Shown: positions 16,526-24,639 of the stretch, piece after piece | How the letters are laid out: every line of letters begins with the position of its first letter | Numbering within the stretch: the first letter of the stretch is position 1 | From: Chryseosolibacter sp964438975 | Lineage (GTDB): Bacteria > Bacteroidota > Bacteroidia > Cytophagales > Cyclobacteriaceae | Assembly (NCBI GenBank): GCA_964438975.1 | Contig: CAYTMU010000013.1 | Location: forward strand, 12,373 to 76,372 | Direction of reading: 5' to 3' | Length of the DNA stretch: 64,000 nucleotides | Notes under the pieces: model-generated | Told to the model about the DNA's origin: nothing | The model's input: only the letters and a program-made list of their open reading frames with translations | Database searches by the model: none | Made by a program: the position numbers and the translations under genes

Positions 16526-17515
16526 ATGGCGCGTCCGCGCATCTTCGTCACGCAGCCCATTGCCGAGAGCGCGCTGGCGCGGCTGCGCGAAGTGGCGGAC
16601 GTCGAGGTCAACGCCGACTCCAGCCGCGTTCTGCCCAAGGACAGGCTGATCGAGGGCGTGAAGCGTTGCGACATCCTGCTGTCGCTTTTGCACGACACCG
16701 TGGACGCCGACGTGCTGGCGGCCAATCCTGACCTCAAGGCCGTGTCCTCGATGAACATCACGCAGGATCGCATCGACCTTCAGGCCGCGACCGCGCGCGG
16801 CATTCCGGTGACCAACATTCCGGCGATCGTGACCGACGCCACCGCGGACATCGGCTTCGGGCTGCTGCTGTCGGTCGCGCGCAACATCGCGCTCGGCGAC
16901 CGGCTGTTCCGGCAGGGCGTCTATCCGGGCTCGCAGTCGAATCATCTGGCGGGCGCGGCGGTGACCGGCAGGACGCTCGGCCTGGTCGGCTTCGGCCGCA
17001 TCGGCCAGGCGCTGGCGAAGCGCGGACGCGGCTTCGACATGAAGATCGTCTATGCCGATCCGCGCAGGCTTGCGCCGGAGGAGGAGGCGAGGTTCGACGC
17101 GCGATATCTGGGCTTCGAGGAGTTGCTGCGCGCGGCCGACTTCGTGTCGCTGCATCCGCAGCTTTCGCCCGCCACGCGTCATCTGATGAGCGACGCGCAA
17201 TTCGCACTGATGAAGCCCACGGCCTTCGTCATCAACACATCCCGCGGACCCGTGATCGACGAGGCCGCGCTGGTGCGTGCGCTGAAGGAGAAGAAGATCG
17301 CGGGCGCGGGCCTCGACGTCTACGAGCACGAGCCGAGGGTGTCGCCGGAGCTGGTCGCGATGCCGAATGTGGTCCTGACGCCGCATCTCGGAAGCGCGGT
17401 GCTGGATCTGCGGGAGGGCATGGCCCGTGTGGTGGTGGACAACACCCTTGCGCTGATCGAGGGCCGCGAGCCGGTGAGCTGTCTCAACCCGCAGGTGCTA
17501 AAGAAGCTGTTTTGA
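16526..17515 (+). CDS. D-2-hydroxyacid dehydrogenase (glyoxylate/hydroxypyruvate reductase-like)
   Basis: A 329-residue NAD-linked D-isomer-specific dehydrogenase interconverting a 2-oxoacid and a D-2-hydroxyacid. GFGRIG is at 155-160, and D178 in YADPRR at the end of beta-2 favours NAD. The catalytic set is R240 (NTSRGPVIDE), E269 (LDVYEHEP) and H287 (LTPHLGS). The ATG at 16526 has GGGAGAG at good spacing. It follows the flavin monooxygenase with a repeat-filled 111-base gap, so it may be cotranscribed. It could handle a glyoxylate-like end product of the catabolic route. Confidence 0.9.
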   Translation: MARPRIFVTQPIAESALARLREVADVEVNADSSRVLPKDRLIEGVKRCDILLSLLHDTVDADVLAANPDLKAVSSMNITQDRIDLQAATARGIPVTNIPAIVTDATADIGFGLLLSVARNIALGDRLFRQGVYPGSQSNHLAGAAVTGRTLGLVGFGRIGQALAKRGRGFDMKIVYADPRRLAPEEEARFDARYLGFEELLRAADFVSLHPQLSPATRHLMSDAQFALMKPTAFVINTSRGPVIDEAALVRALKEKKIAGAGLDVYEHEPRVSPELVAMPNVVLTPHLGSAVLDLREGMARVVVDNTLALIEGREPVSCLNPQVLKKLF

Positions 17516-17648
17516 TCCCGGCGGACTTCGGCCCTGACGAGGCCGGCGACGACTGCGAAGCAATCGGCCGGTGGGGCGTCGCCCTCTGCTCCATCATCAG
17601 GACGCCTCTGGATGGAGCCCTCCGATGAGCGGACCGGGGCGAAGATAA

Positions 17649-17688
17649 GGAGAGGCTGCGCCGCTGCTGGTGTGGCCGGAGCCTCTCC
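17649..17688. terminator. Possible bidirectional terminator between convergent genes
   Basis: GGAGAGGCT (17649-17657) pairs perfectly with AGCCTCTCC (17680-17688) across a 22-base loop, in the 190-base gap between the dehydrogenase and RidA genes. There is no strong T-run on either side, so the terminator role is only suggested by position. Confidence 0.35.
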
Positions 17689-17705
17689 CGTTCGGCCCGC
17701 TGGGT

Positions 17706-18179
17706 TCAGTCGACCAGGAATTCGCCGTTGATCTCCACGGCGCTCCCGTGCGGAAGCGTCGCGACGCCGATGGCCGTTCGAGCGTGGCAGCCGCGCTCGG
17801 GGCCGTAGAGCTCGAACAGAAGATCGGACGCCCCGTCGATCACCGACGGCATGTGGTGATAGTCGGGCGCGGAATTGACCATGCCAAACAACCGGACGAT
17901 CTGGCGCACGCGGTCGAGGTCGCCGAGCTCCTGCTTGAGCGTGGACAGAATCTTGAGTGCGACCATTTTCGCGACCGCATAGCCTTCCTCGGTCGTCATG
18001 TCCGCACCGAGCTTGCCATGCAGCCGCATGCCGGGGATGGACAGTCCCAACGCGCCGTGTCCCGACAAATAAAGAATATTTCCGATCCTCACGCATCCCT
18101 TGCGGCTTGGCTTCGGAAACTTGAACGGGGGAAACAGCGAAAGCCCCATTTTCTCAAGCTTGGATTCGATCTCGCCCAT
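17706..18179 (-). CDS. RidA family protein (reactive enamine/imine deaminase-like)
   Basis: A 157-residue YjgF/YER057c/UK114-family protein. IGNILYLSGHGAL and the C-terminal CHARTAIGVATLPHGSAVEIN are diagnostic. R134 aligns with the arginine that binds the substrate carboxylate in true RidA deaminases. The N-terminus is about 25 residues longer than E. coli RidA, as in the atypical catabolic members. It sits between a dehydrogenase and a TTT receptor in the catabolic region. It may hydrolyse an enamine or imine intermediate from a nitrogen compound; that is inference. Confidence 0.85.
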   Translation of the reverse strand: MGEIESKLEKMGLSLFPPFKFPKPSRKGCVRIGNILYLSGHGALGLSIPGMRLHGKLGADMTTEEGYAVAKMVALKILSTLKQELGDLDRVRQIVRLFGMVNSAPDYHHMPSVIDGASDLLFELYGPERGCHARTAIGVATLPHGSAVEINGEFLVD

Positions 18180-18239
18180 ATCGCTCTCTCTGATGAAGGT
18201 CGTTTTGCAGGAACGGCAGCCCGGTTCGGGACAAGACCG

Positions 18240-19211
18240 TTACTGCATCGGGATTTTCGCCTCTTTGACGACCCGCTGCCATTTCGTCATCTCTTGCGAG
18301 AAAAACTCTCCGAACTCCGTCGTGGTCATCTTGACGATGTCCGCGCCCGCTTCTGCGAAGCGCGCCTGCACATCGGGCTGTTCCAGGACCACGGCGATCT
18401 CGCGGTGCAGGTGGGATACGACCTCGGCGGGCGTCCCGGACGGAGCCATGAAACCGATCCAGTTTCCGGCCTTCAGGCCCGGCAGCCCGGCCTCAGCCAT
18501 CGTGGGAACGTCCGGCAGCGTGCGGACGCGCCCGGAATCGACGATGGCCAGCGGCTTCAGCTTTCCGGTGCGCGCATGCGGCACGATCGAGGTCACCGAG
18601 CCCACGAGCACATGGCTGTGGCCGCCGATCACGTCGATGAACGCCGGGCCGCCGCCGCGAAACGGAACGTGCTGGATATCGACGCCGGCCGCGAGCTTGA
18701 ACAGCTCCGCCCCGAGATGAAGATTTCCGCCGACGCCTCCCGAAGCGTAAAGCAGGGCGCCGGGTTTGCTTTTCGCGAGGGCGATCAGTTCCTTCACCGA
18801 GTTGACCGGCAGCCCGGGATTGACGGCGAGGACGCTCGGGCTCGACACGGCGATCGCCACCGGTGTGAATGCCTTGTAGGGGTCGTAAGGCAGCTTGTAC
18901 ATGAACGGGATGACGGCATGCGGCAAGGAGGCCACAAGCAGCGTATAGCCATCCTTCGGAGCATTCGCGACAAGCTCCGTGCCGATGATGCCGCCGGCGC
19001 CCGTCCGGTTCTCGACGATGAACTGCGTTCCGGACCGTTCGCTCAGCTTCGCCGCCACCGTGCGCGCCACGGTGTCGTTGATCCCGCCGGGCGGAAACGG
19101 AATGACCATCCGCACCGGCCTCGTCGGATAGCTCTGCGCGAATGCCGACATCGTGAATGAGAGTGCGAGCATGACGCCGAGGACGGTCGGGGCCAAAGTG
19201 CGTCGGAGCAT
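18240..19211 (-). CDS. Tripartite tricarboxylate transporter substrate-binding protein (Bug family)
   Basis: A 323-residue periplasmic receptor. I start it at the ATG at 19211 because GAGGAAGAC precedes it and the protein then begins with a normal signal peptide (MLRRTLAPTVLGVMLALSF, cleavage after SAFA near residue 25). The mature protein begins YPTRPVRMVIPFPPGGINDT, the family hallmark. NAPKDGYTLL and LPDVPTMAEAGLPG are further family motifs. An in-frame ATG 54 bases upstream lacks these supports. It sits 60 bases upstream of the RidA gene on the same strand, so the two are probably cotranscribed. The ligand is unknown. Confidence 0.92.
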   Translation of the reverse strand: MLRRTLAPTVLGVMLALSFTMSAFAQSYPTRPVRMVIPFPPGGINDTVARTVAAKLSERSGTQFIVENRTGAGGIIGTELVANAPKDGYTLLVASLPHAVIPFMYKLPYDPYKAFTPVAIAVSSPSVLAVNPGLPVNSVKELIALAKSKPGALLYASGGVGGNLHLGAELFKLAAGVDIQHVPFRGGGPAFIDVIGGHSHVLVGSVTSIVPHARTGKLKPLAIVDSGRVRTLPDVPTMAEAGLPGLKAGNWIGFMAPSGTPAEVVSHLHREIAVVLEQPDVQARFAEAGADIVKMTTTEFGEFFSQEMTKWQRVVKEAKIPMQ

Positions 19212-19558
19212 GTCTTCCTCGCGTCGCGTTGGTCGATCATCGCCGTTTGAAACGGACCCGATCATTGCTCGAACTCAACCAAACGCGAGATGGCTTTTCA
19301 AGCGCTCTAAAAAATGCACGGCCACACGGCACGCAATTATGCCGTGTACTCCCGGGGGCGTTCTGGGCGGTGCTCCGATGCGCTCGAACTCCCGGCGCTG
19401 CCTGAGGCGTTTCTGAAGCGGCGGGGAAAGCCGGTTGTTGCGCAAGCCTGCAAGCAGTCGCGTGAGGCGAAAGCGGGATGCGCATGGAGGCGCCTGGCTT
19501 TGCGCGGTGCAACTCCTCCTGAACGGCTGATGGCGTCAGCGGCGACCGCCTCTCGCGG
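19212..19558. other. Gene-free stretch upstream of the TTT receptor
   Basis: No coding frame here has a credible start or composition. There is a 7-bp inverted repeat CACGGCA/TGCCGTG around an 8-base AT-rich centre (about 19325-19346) and a short A-rich patch near 19305-19313. It presumably holds the promoter of the receptor-RidA unit. Confidence 0.4.
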
Positions 19559-20512
19559 TCACTTCACCGCCTGCGGGTTGATCGGACTTCCCGTTCCGCC
19601 GGTGATGATCAGCGGGGGGCCTGCGAAGAAGAACTCGTAGATGCCGTCGTTCTCGCAGTCCTCCGCCAGCTCCTTGAGATAGAAGATCTCGCCCATGCAC
19701 AGGCCCATCGCCGGGATCACGACCCAGTGCCAGGGCTGGTTGGCCTCGGTGGTCTCGTTCGGCCGCACCTCGACGCCCCACGTGTCGGAGCAGATCGCCG
19801 CGATCTCCTTCTCCTGGCACCAGTAGCAGTTCTCGAACATCACGCCCGGCGCGTCGCCGCCGGCGTAGCCGCCCCACTGGCCCTCCTTGAGGCAGCGCTC
19901 CATCTGGCCGGTGCGCACGATCACGAAATCGCCCTTGCGGATTTCGACATTCTGATCCTTGGCGCACTTGTCGAGTTCGTCGTTGGAAATGCCTTCGCCG
20001 TCCTTGAGCCAGTCGACCCCGCGATGGCGCGCGATGTCGAGCAGCACGCCGCGGCCGACCATCTTGCTCTTGGAATGCTCGATGCCAAGAACGGCGAGAC
20101 CGCGCGAGTCGATCAGCCGCGCGTCATGGCCGTTATAGGCCTTGTCCTCGTAGAAGATGTGGCCGAGCGCATCCCAATGCGTCGCGCCCTGCACGCACAG
20201 GTTCAGCGTGTCGTCGGCGTAGCGGATCTTGTTCCAGTCCTGCCGGCCGGCGACGGCGTCGGTGCCGGTGGCGAGCATCTGGTGGATCGGGTTGAAGCGG
20301 CCGCCGAACAGGCCGGTCTGCGGACCGTTGCGGTCGAGCGGGATGCCGAGCGCGAACACCTTGCCGGTCCTGATCAGGCCGGATGCGCGCACGATGTCCT
20401 CGGGCGTGACGTGGTTGAGCGTGCCGATCTGGTCTTCCTTGCCCCAGCGGCCCCAGTTCGAGAGCTTCCGGGAAGCCTCCTCGATCGCGGCCCGGCCCAC
20501 CTTGATGTCCAT
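19559..20512 (-). CDS. Cyclase family protein (long form, metal-dependent hydrolase)
   Basis: A 317-residue member of the cyclase family, longer than the one at 712. The metal motif appears as QGATHWDALGH at residues 108-118, where the first histidine of the usual HxGTHxDxPxH is glutamine and the proline is leucine, as I recall for this long subfamily. Tryptophan-rich NWGRWGKEDQIGTLNHV near the N-terminus is characteristic. The activity (amide or ester ring opening) is inferred from family. It lies between the receptor/RidA unit and the cyanate module on the same strand. Confidence 0.85.
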   Translation of the reverse strand: MDIKVGRAAIEEASRKLSNWGRWGKEDQIGTLNHVTPEDIVRASGLIRTGKVFALGIPLDRNGPQTGLFGGRFNPIHQMLATGTDAVAGRQDWNKIRYADDTLNLCVQGATHWDALGHIFYEDKAYNGHDARLIDSRGLAVLGIEHSKSKMVGRGVLLDIARHRGVDWLKDGEGISNDELDKCAKDQNVEIRKGDFVIVRTGQMERCLKEGQWGGYAGGDAPGVMFENCYWCQEKEIAAICSDTWGVEVRPNETTEANQPWHWVVIPAMGLCMGEIFYLKELAEDCENDGIYEFFFAGPPLIITGGTGSPINPQAVK

Positions 20513-20655
20513 CGCCGTCTCCTTCCTTGCGTTCCCGTCGTGCTCTTCCCGGCATGGCGTGCGCGGGCGGCCGGCAGGATTGTGGCCAACCGGCTGCGAT
20601 CCGTCTACGGCGATTGTGGCCGGCGCGGACGCGGCGGGCGCAGCGCCAAAGAGAA

Positions 20656-20681
20656 AGCCCTCTCCCCGAGGGGAGAGGGCT
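20656..20681 (-). terminator. Terminator downstream of cyanase
   Basis: An 11-bp perfect stem (AGCCCTCTCCC at 20656-20666 with GGGAGAGGGCT at 20671-20681) has a CGAG loop. Read on the minus strand it is followed by TTTCTCTTTGG. It lies 27 bases after the cyanase stop codon. Confidence 0.8.
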
Positions 20682-20707
20682 CGCGCCGCCGCCGGCGGAG
20701 GAGGAGA

Positions 20708-21196
20708 TCACTCCTCCTTGAAGCCGTAAGCTTGCGCGTTACCGGTTGCGCCGTAATACTTGAACGGCAGGAACTTGCCCGACATGGTGAACTTGACGCG
20801 ATCGCCTTTGGGATCGGCGAGGCGCTCCATCACCATGTCGAAGTCGATGGCGGACATGATGCCGTCGCCGAACTCCTCCTCGATCAGCGCCTTCCACGCC
20901 GGGCCGTTGATCATCACCAGCTCGTAAAAGCGGTAGATCAGCGGATCGCTCGGCGGCATCGGCGTGCCGGCGCCGCGCAGCGGCACCTCGTTGAGCATCG
21001 CCTGCTCGGCCTTCGACAGTTCGAACAGCTTGGCCGCGGCCGCCGCCTGCGGCTTGGTCAGCTTGTGGTGGCCGAGCAGCGCGCCGGTGATCATCACCGG
21101 CGACATGCCGCCGATGGTTTCGCAGATGTGCTTCCAGGTCCATCCTTTCTCGCGCTTGATGTCGAGGATCTTTTCGGTGAGGTCGGCACGCTTCAT
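20708..21196 (-). CDS. cynS: Cyanase (cyanate hydratase)
   Basis: A 162-residue enzyme that converts cyanate plus bicarbonate to ammonia and carbon dioxide. The catalytic triad of E. coli cyanase (R96, E99, S122) is found with constant offset as R89, E92 and S115 in YRFYELVMINGPAWKALIEE and GIMSAIDFD. It is normal in length. The true start is the ATG at 21196 (MKRADLTEKIL) behind GGGAGACC; the open frame upstream is a shadow of the ATPase gene. It ends the minus-strand unit cynA-B-D-S and is followed by a terminator. Its role is nitrogen supply and cyanate detoxification. Confidence 0.96.
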   Translation of the reverse strand: MKRADLTEKILDIKREKGWTWKHICETIGGMSPVMITGALLGHHKLTKPQAAAAAKLFELSKAEQAMLNEVPLRGAGTPMPPSDPLIYRFYELVMINGPAWKALIEEEFGDGIMSAIDFDMVMERLADPKGDRVKFTMSGKFLPFKYYGATGNAQAYGFKEE

Positions 21197-21228
21197 TTTC
21201 GGTCTCCCGGTCTTGGTTGGTCGGTGGA

Positions 21229-22125
21229 CTAGCTGGCCTGTGCGATGCGCGTCTGCGCGGCGGAGGCGGCAACGGTCGGCTCGAAACCCGGCCGCACGAC
21301 CGGAACCCGACGCGGATCGAAATCCGGCGTCTGGCCGACGAAGGTGCGGCTGCGGCTCACGAGGAAGTCGATGATGTGGTTGCGGAGCGGGTAGTAGAGC
21401 GGCTGCTTGTGCAGCTCCGTGCGCTGGCGGTCCTTCGGCAGCGGGTTCTCCACGATCTCCGCGATCACCGCGCCGGGACCGTTGGTCATCAGCGCGATCC
21501 TGTCGGCGAGGTAGATCGCCTCGTCCACGTCGTGGGTGATCATAAAGGTGGTCTGCCCGGTTTCCTGGCAGATGCGGCGCACCTCGTCCTGCAGCGTGCC
21601 GCGGGTGAGCGCGTCGAGCGCGGAGAACGGCTCGTCCATCAGCATCATCTTCGGCTGGATCGACAGCGCGCGGGCGATGCCGACGCGCTGCTTCATGCCG
21701 CCGGACAGCTCGGACGGCCGCTTGTGCTCGGAGCCGGAGAGGCCGACGAGGTCGATGAAGGTCTGCGCGTGAGCGCGGACCTTGTCGGCCGGCCAGTTGC
21801 GCCACTTCGACGACACCGCATAGGCGACGTTGCCCATTACCGTGCGCCAGGGCAGCAGCGAATGGCCCTGGAAGATCACCGCGCGGTCGAGGCTCGGGCC
21901 TTCGATCGCCTGGTTGTCGACGATCACCGCGCCGTCGGTCGGGGCGTCGAGGCCGGCGAGGATGTTGAGCACCGTGGTCTTTCCGCAGCCGGAATGGCCG
22001 ATGACGCAGGTGAACTCGCCGCGGTTCATCGAGAGCCAGAGGTTCTCGAAGATGGTGGTGACTCCCCCGCCGGGGGCGGGATAGCGGCGGGAGACGGCTT
22101 CAAGCGAGACGAACTTGTCGGTCAT
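21229..22125 (-). CDS. cynD: ABC transporter ATP-binding protein of the nitrate/cyanate/taurine class
   Basis: A 298-residue ATPase of the NrtD/CynD/SsuB class. Walker A GHSGCGKTT is at 43-51, the Q-loop region is AVIFQGHSLLPW, the signature LSGGMKQRVGIARAL starts at 140, and Walker B MMLMDEPFSALD starts at 160. A C-terminal tail of about 60 residues goes beyond the ATPase core. The start at 22125 is 5 bases after the permease stop. Assignment to cyanate rests on the adjacent cyanase; by sequence alone it could serve nitrate or sulfonates. Confidence 0.9.
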   Translation of the reverse strand: MTDKFVSLEAVSRRYPAPGGGVTTIFENLWLSMNRGEFTCVIGHSGCGKTTVLNILAGLDAPTDGAVIVDNQAIEGPSLDRAVIFQGHSLLPWRTVMGNVAYAVSSKWRNWPADKVRAHAQTFIDLVGLSGSEHKRPSELSGGMKQRVGIARALSIQPKMMLMDEPFSALDALTRGTLQDEVRRICQETGQTTFMITHDVDEAIYLADRIALMTNGPGAVIAEIVENPLPKDRQRTELHKQPLYYPLRNHIIDFLVSRSRTFVGQTPDFDPRRVPVVRPGFEPTVAASAAQTRIAQAS

Positions 22126-22130
22126 GGGCG

Positions 22131-22970
22131 TCACTCCGGGAAGGTGACCATGCGGCCGAAGCGCGCGAGGATCTGGTCGAGGATCATGCCGATGAGGCCG
22201 ATCAGCAGGATGGCGTTGATGACGTTGGTGATGGACAGGTTGTTCCACTCGTTCCAGACGAAGTAGCCGATGCCGGTGCCGCCCACGAGCATCTCGGCCG
22301 CGACGATCACGAGCCACGCGATGCCGATGGAGATGCGCATGCCGGTGACGATGGTGGGCGCTGCCGCGGGAAGGATCACGGTGAAGGCGCGGCGGAAGGT
22401 GCCGACCTCCAGCGTGCGCGCGACGTTGAGCCATTCCTTCCGCACCTGCGCCACGCCGAACGCGGTGTTGATCAGCATCGGCCACAACGAGCAGATGAAG
22501 ATCACGAAGATCGCCGAGAGGCCCGAGTCCTTGATCGTGTAGAGCGCCAGCGGCATCCAGGCGAGCGGCGAGATCGGCTTGAGCACCTGGATAAAGGGAT
22601 CGAGCGCGCGGCTCATCAGCGGCGACATGCCGATCAGGAAGCCGGCGGGGATCGCCACGATCACGGCCAGCAGGTAGCCGATGCCGACGCGGCCGATGGA
22701 ATAGCCGAGCTGGATGCCCAGCCCCTTGTCGTTGGGACCGTTGTCGTAGAACGGCTGCTTGAGGTGGCCCCACAGCGTCGCGCCGACGTCGAGGGGGCCC
22801 GGCATGGCGGATTTCCCCTGGGTCGCGGTGATGCCCATGAGCTTGGCGTATTCCGGGTCCATCTGCTGGACCCGGCTGGTCCCGCTCACGGCGAGGTGCC
22901 AGGCGGCGAGGAAGGTGAAGAACACGACGACCGAGACCACGGCCGCGCGAAGGCTGAGCGAATTCATCAT
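22131..22970 (-). CDS. cynB: ABC transporter permease of the nitrate/cyanate class
   Basis: A 279-residue inner-membrane permease (BPD_transp_1). It has about six hydrophobic segments and the EAA-type coupling loop NVARTLEVGTFRRAFTVILPAAAPTIVTGMRI. The motif PLAWMPLALYTIKDSGLSAIFVIFI is typical of NrtB-type permeases. The long periplasmic segment after the first membrane helix (MDPEYAKLMGITATQGKSAM) is also typical of this subfamily. Middle gene of the receptor-permease-ATPase-cyanase unit. Confidence 0.9.
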   Translation of the reverse strand: MMNSLSLRAAVVSVVVFFTFLAAWHLAVSGTSRVQQMDPEYAKLMGITATQGKSAMPGPLDVGATLWGHLKQPFYDNGPNDKGLGIQLGYSIGRVGIGYLLAVIVAIPAGFLIGMSPLMSRALDPFIQVLKPISPLAWMPLALYTIKDSGLSAIFVIFICSLWPMLINTAFGVAQVRKEWLNVARTLEVGTFRRAFTVILPAAAPTIVTGMRISIGIAWLVIVAAEMLVGGTGIGYFVWNEWNNLSITNVINAILLIGLIGMILDQILARFGRMVTFPE

Positions 22971-23036
22971 GAAAGACTCCCGGCAGGGTTCGAGGTCATG
23001 GCCGCGGCGCGGCCATGACCGGGGCGTGGCGAACCG

Positions 23037-24416
23037 TCAGCTCCGTTTGATGCTGAAGCTCTTGATGTAGTCCTCGGGCCTGGCGGGATCGAACGCCTTG
23101 CCCATCACCGAGAAGCTCCGGGTGGTGGACGCGGGCGGCGTGAGCCCGACCTCCTTCATGAGCTTCGTGGTGTCGGTTGCGAGGAACACCTGCCTGGCGA
23201 CGGCGGCGTAATCGACGTCGCCCTTGATCTGGCCCCAGCGCTTCATCTGCGTGAGAATCCAGACCGCGAAGCTCTCCCATGGGAACGGATCGAACGCGAT
23301 GCGGTTCGGGTCCTTCTTCACCTGGCCGAGACCGTCGGCGTATGTGCCGGTGAGCACCTGCTCGACCACCGTGACCGGCTGGTTGAGGTAGTTCGCCGGC
23401 GCGATGGCGGCGGCGATCTCCTTGCGATTCTCCGCCTTGGTCGCGTAGGCGGTCGCGTCGATGATCGCCTTGAGCAGCGCCGCGTAGGTGTTCGGCGACC
23501 CTTTCACGAATTCCTGCGAGGCCGCGAAGGCGCAGCACGGATGGCCCTCCCACATCTCCCTGGAGAGCATGTGGATGAAGCCGACGCCGTCGTAGACCGC
23601 GCGCTGGTTCACCGGATCGGGCGCCAGGAAGCCGTCGATGTTGTCGGCGCGCAGGTTGGCGACCATCTCCGGCGGCGGCACCGCGCGGATCTGCACGTCG
23701 GTATCGGGATCGAGGCCGTGCTCCGCGAGATAATAGCGAAGCAGGTAGTTGTGCATCGAGTAGTCGAACGGCACCGCGAACTTGAACCCCTTCCAGGATT
23801 TCGGATCGCGCTTGTCCTTGTGCTTCAGCGACAGCGTGATGGCCTGGCCGTTGATGTTCTCGATCGCGGGCGCCGTATAGGGCACGGCGTTCGCGCCCGC
23901 GCCCAGCGTGATCGCAAGCGGCATCGGCGAGAGCATGTGGGCCGCGTCGTATTCCTTGTTGATGGTCTTGTCGCGGATCACCGCCCAGCCCGCGGTCTTG
24001 ATGACTTCGACGTTCAGCCCGTGCTTCGTATAGAAGCCCATGGGATGCGCCATGATGATGGGCGTGGCGCAGGTGATCGGGATGAAGCCGATCTTGAGAT
24101 CCTTCTTCTCCGGCGCCTTGGCCTGGGCGAAGACTTCGGTCGCGGTCGCGAGCGGAAAGAACTGCGAGATCGCCGCAAGCGCGGTGGAAGCGCCCACGCT
24201 TTTCAAGAATGCGCGCCGCGCGGCATCCTGCGGAAACATCGCGCGCAACACCGTGCCGGCGACGACGTTCTCGTAACGCTTGTCGTCGCTGGCCGCGACT
24301 TCCTGGGCCTGCAAGCGCGCCGCGTGATCGTGCTCCGCGACACTCCGGTGCTGCCCGCACGGGCATCCCGCAGTCAGCCGACGCTTCGGATCAAAAGGAT
24401 TATCGAACAGGCTCAT
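23037..24416 (-). CDS. cynA: CmpA/NrtA-type ABC receptor, probably for cyanate
   Basis: A 459-residue periplasmic receptor. The start at 24416 (MSLFDNPFDPKRRL) has GGGGAG nine bases upstream; an earlier in-frame ATG would add 75 residues of poor composition. An N-terminal segment with GCPCGQH (18-23) precedes a textbook twin-arginine signal, AARRAFLKSVGAS (66-78), so about 65 residues lie in front of the Tat motif. The mature domain (LKIGFIPITCATPIIMA, NINGQAITL, DGFLAPDPVNQRAVY) matches the nitrate/bicarbonate/cyanate receptors. The ligand is inferred from the cyanase in the same unit. Confidence 0.9.
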   Translation of the reverse strand: MSLFDNPFDPKRRLTAGCPCGQHRSVAEHDHAARLQAQEVAASDDKRYENVVAGTVLRAMFPQDAARRAFLKSVGASTALAAISQFFPLATATEVFAQAKAPEKKDLKIGFIPITCATPIIMAHPMGFYTKHGLNVEVIKTAGWAVIRDKTINKEYDAAHMLSPMPLAITLGAGANAVPYTAPAIENINGQAITLSLKHKDKRDPKSWKGFKFAVPFDYSMHNYLLRYYLAEHGLDPDTDVQIRAVPPPEMVANLRADNIDGFLAPDPVNQRAVYDGVGFIHMLSREMWEGHPCCAFAASQEFVKGSPNTYAALLKAIIDATAYATKAENRKEIAAAIAPANYLNQPVTVVEQVLTGTYADGLGQVKKDPNRIAFDPFPWESFAVWILTQMKRWGQIKGDVDYAAVARQVFLATDTTKLMKEVGLTPPASTTRSFSVMGKAFDPARPEDYIKSFSIKRS

Positions 24417-24578
24417 TCGCCGGACTCCCCACTTGGCTGCCGTCATCGGAAGTGTGCATTGCAACCGACATGCCAGTGCGAAGCTTTTGCGCAGTTCGAA
24501 TGCGGGGATGGCTTTTTCAGCAGGTGGGATGCGGCAAGCGGCATGCGGCCGCCGTCTTTTGCGGCGTTTGGCGCGTAT

Positions 24579-24608
24579 TTGTGCAAGCCCGCATCCGCTC
24601 TGTATAGT
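24579..24608 (+). promoter_or_regulatory. Putative sigma-70 promoter of the SbmA-like gene
   Basis: TTGTGC (24579-24584) and TATAGT (24603-24608) are separated by 18 bases and end 31 bases before the ATG at 24640. The -35 match is weak. Confidence 0.35.
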
Positions 24609-24639
24609 TAGCTTCGATCCCGCCTTCCGGTCCCCCGAC

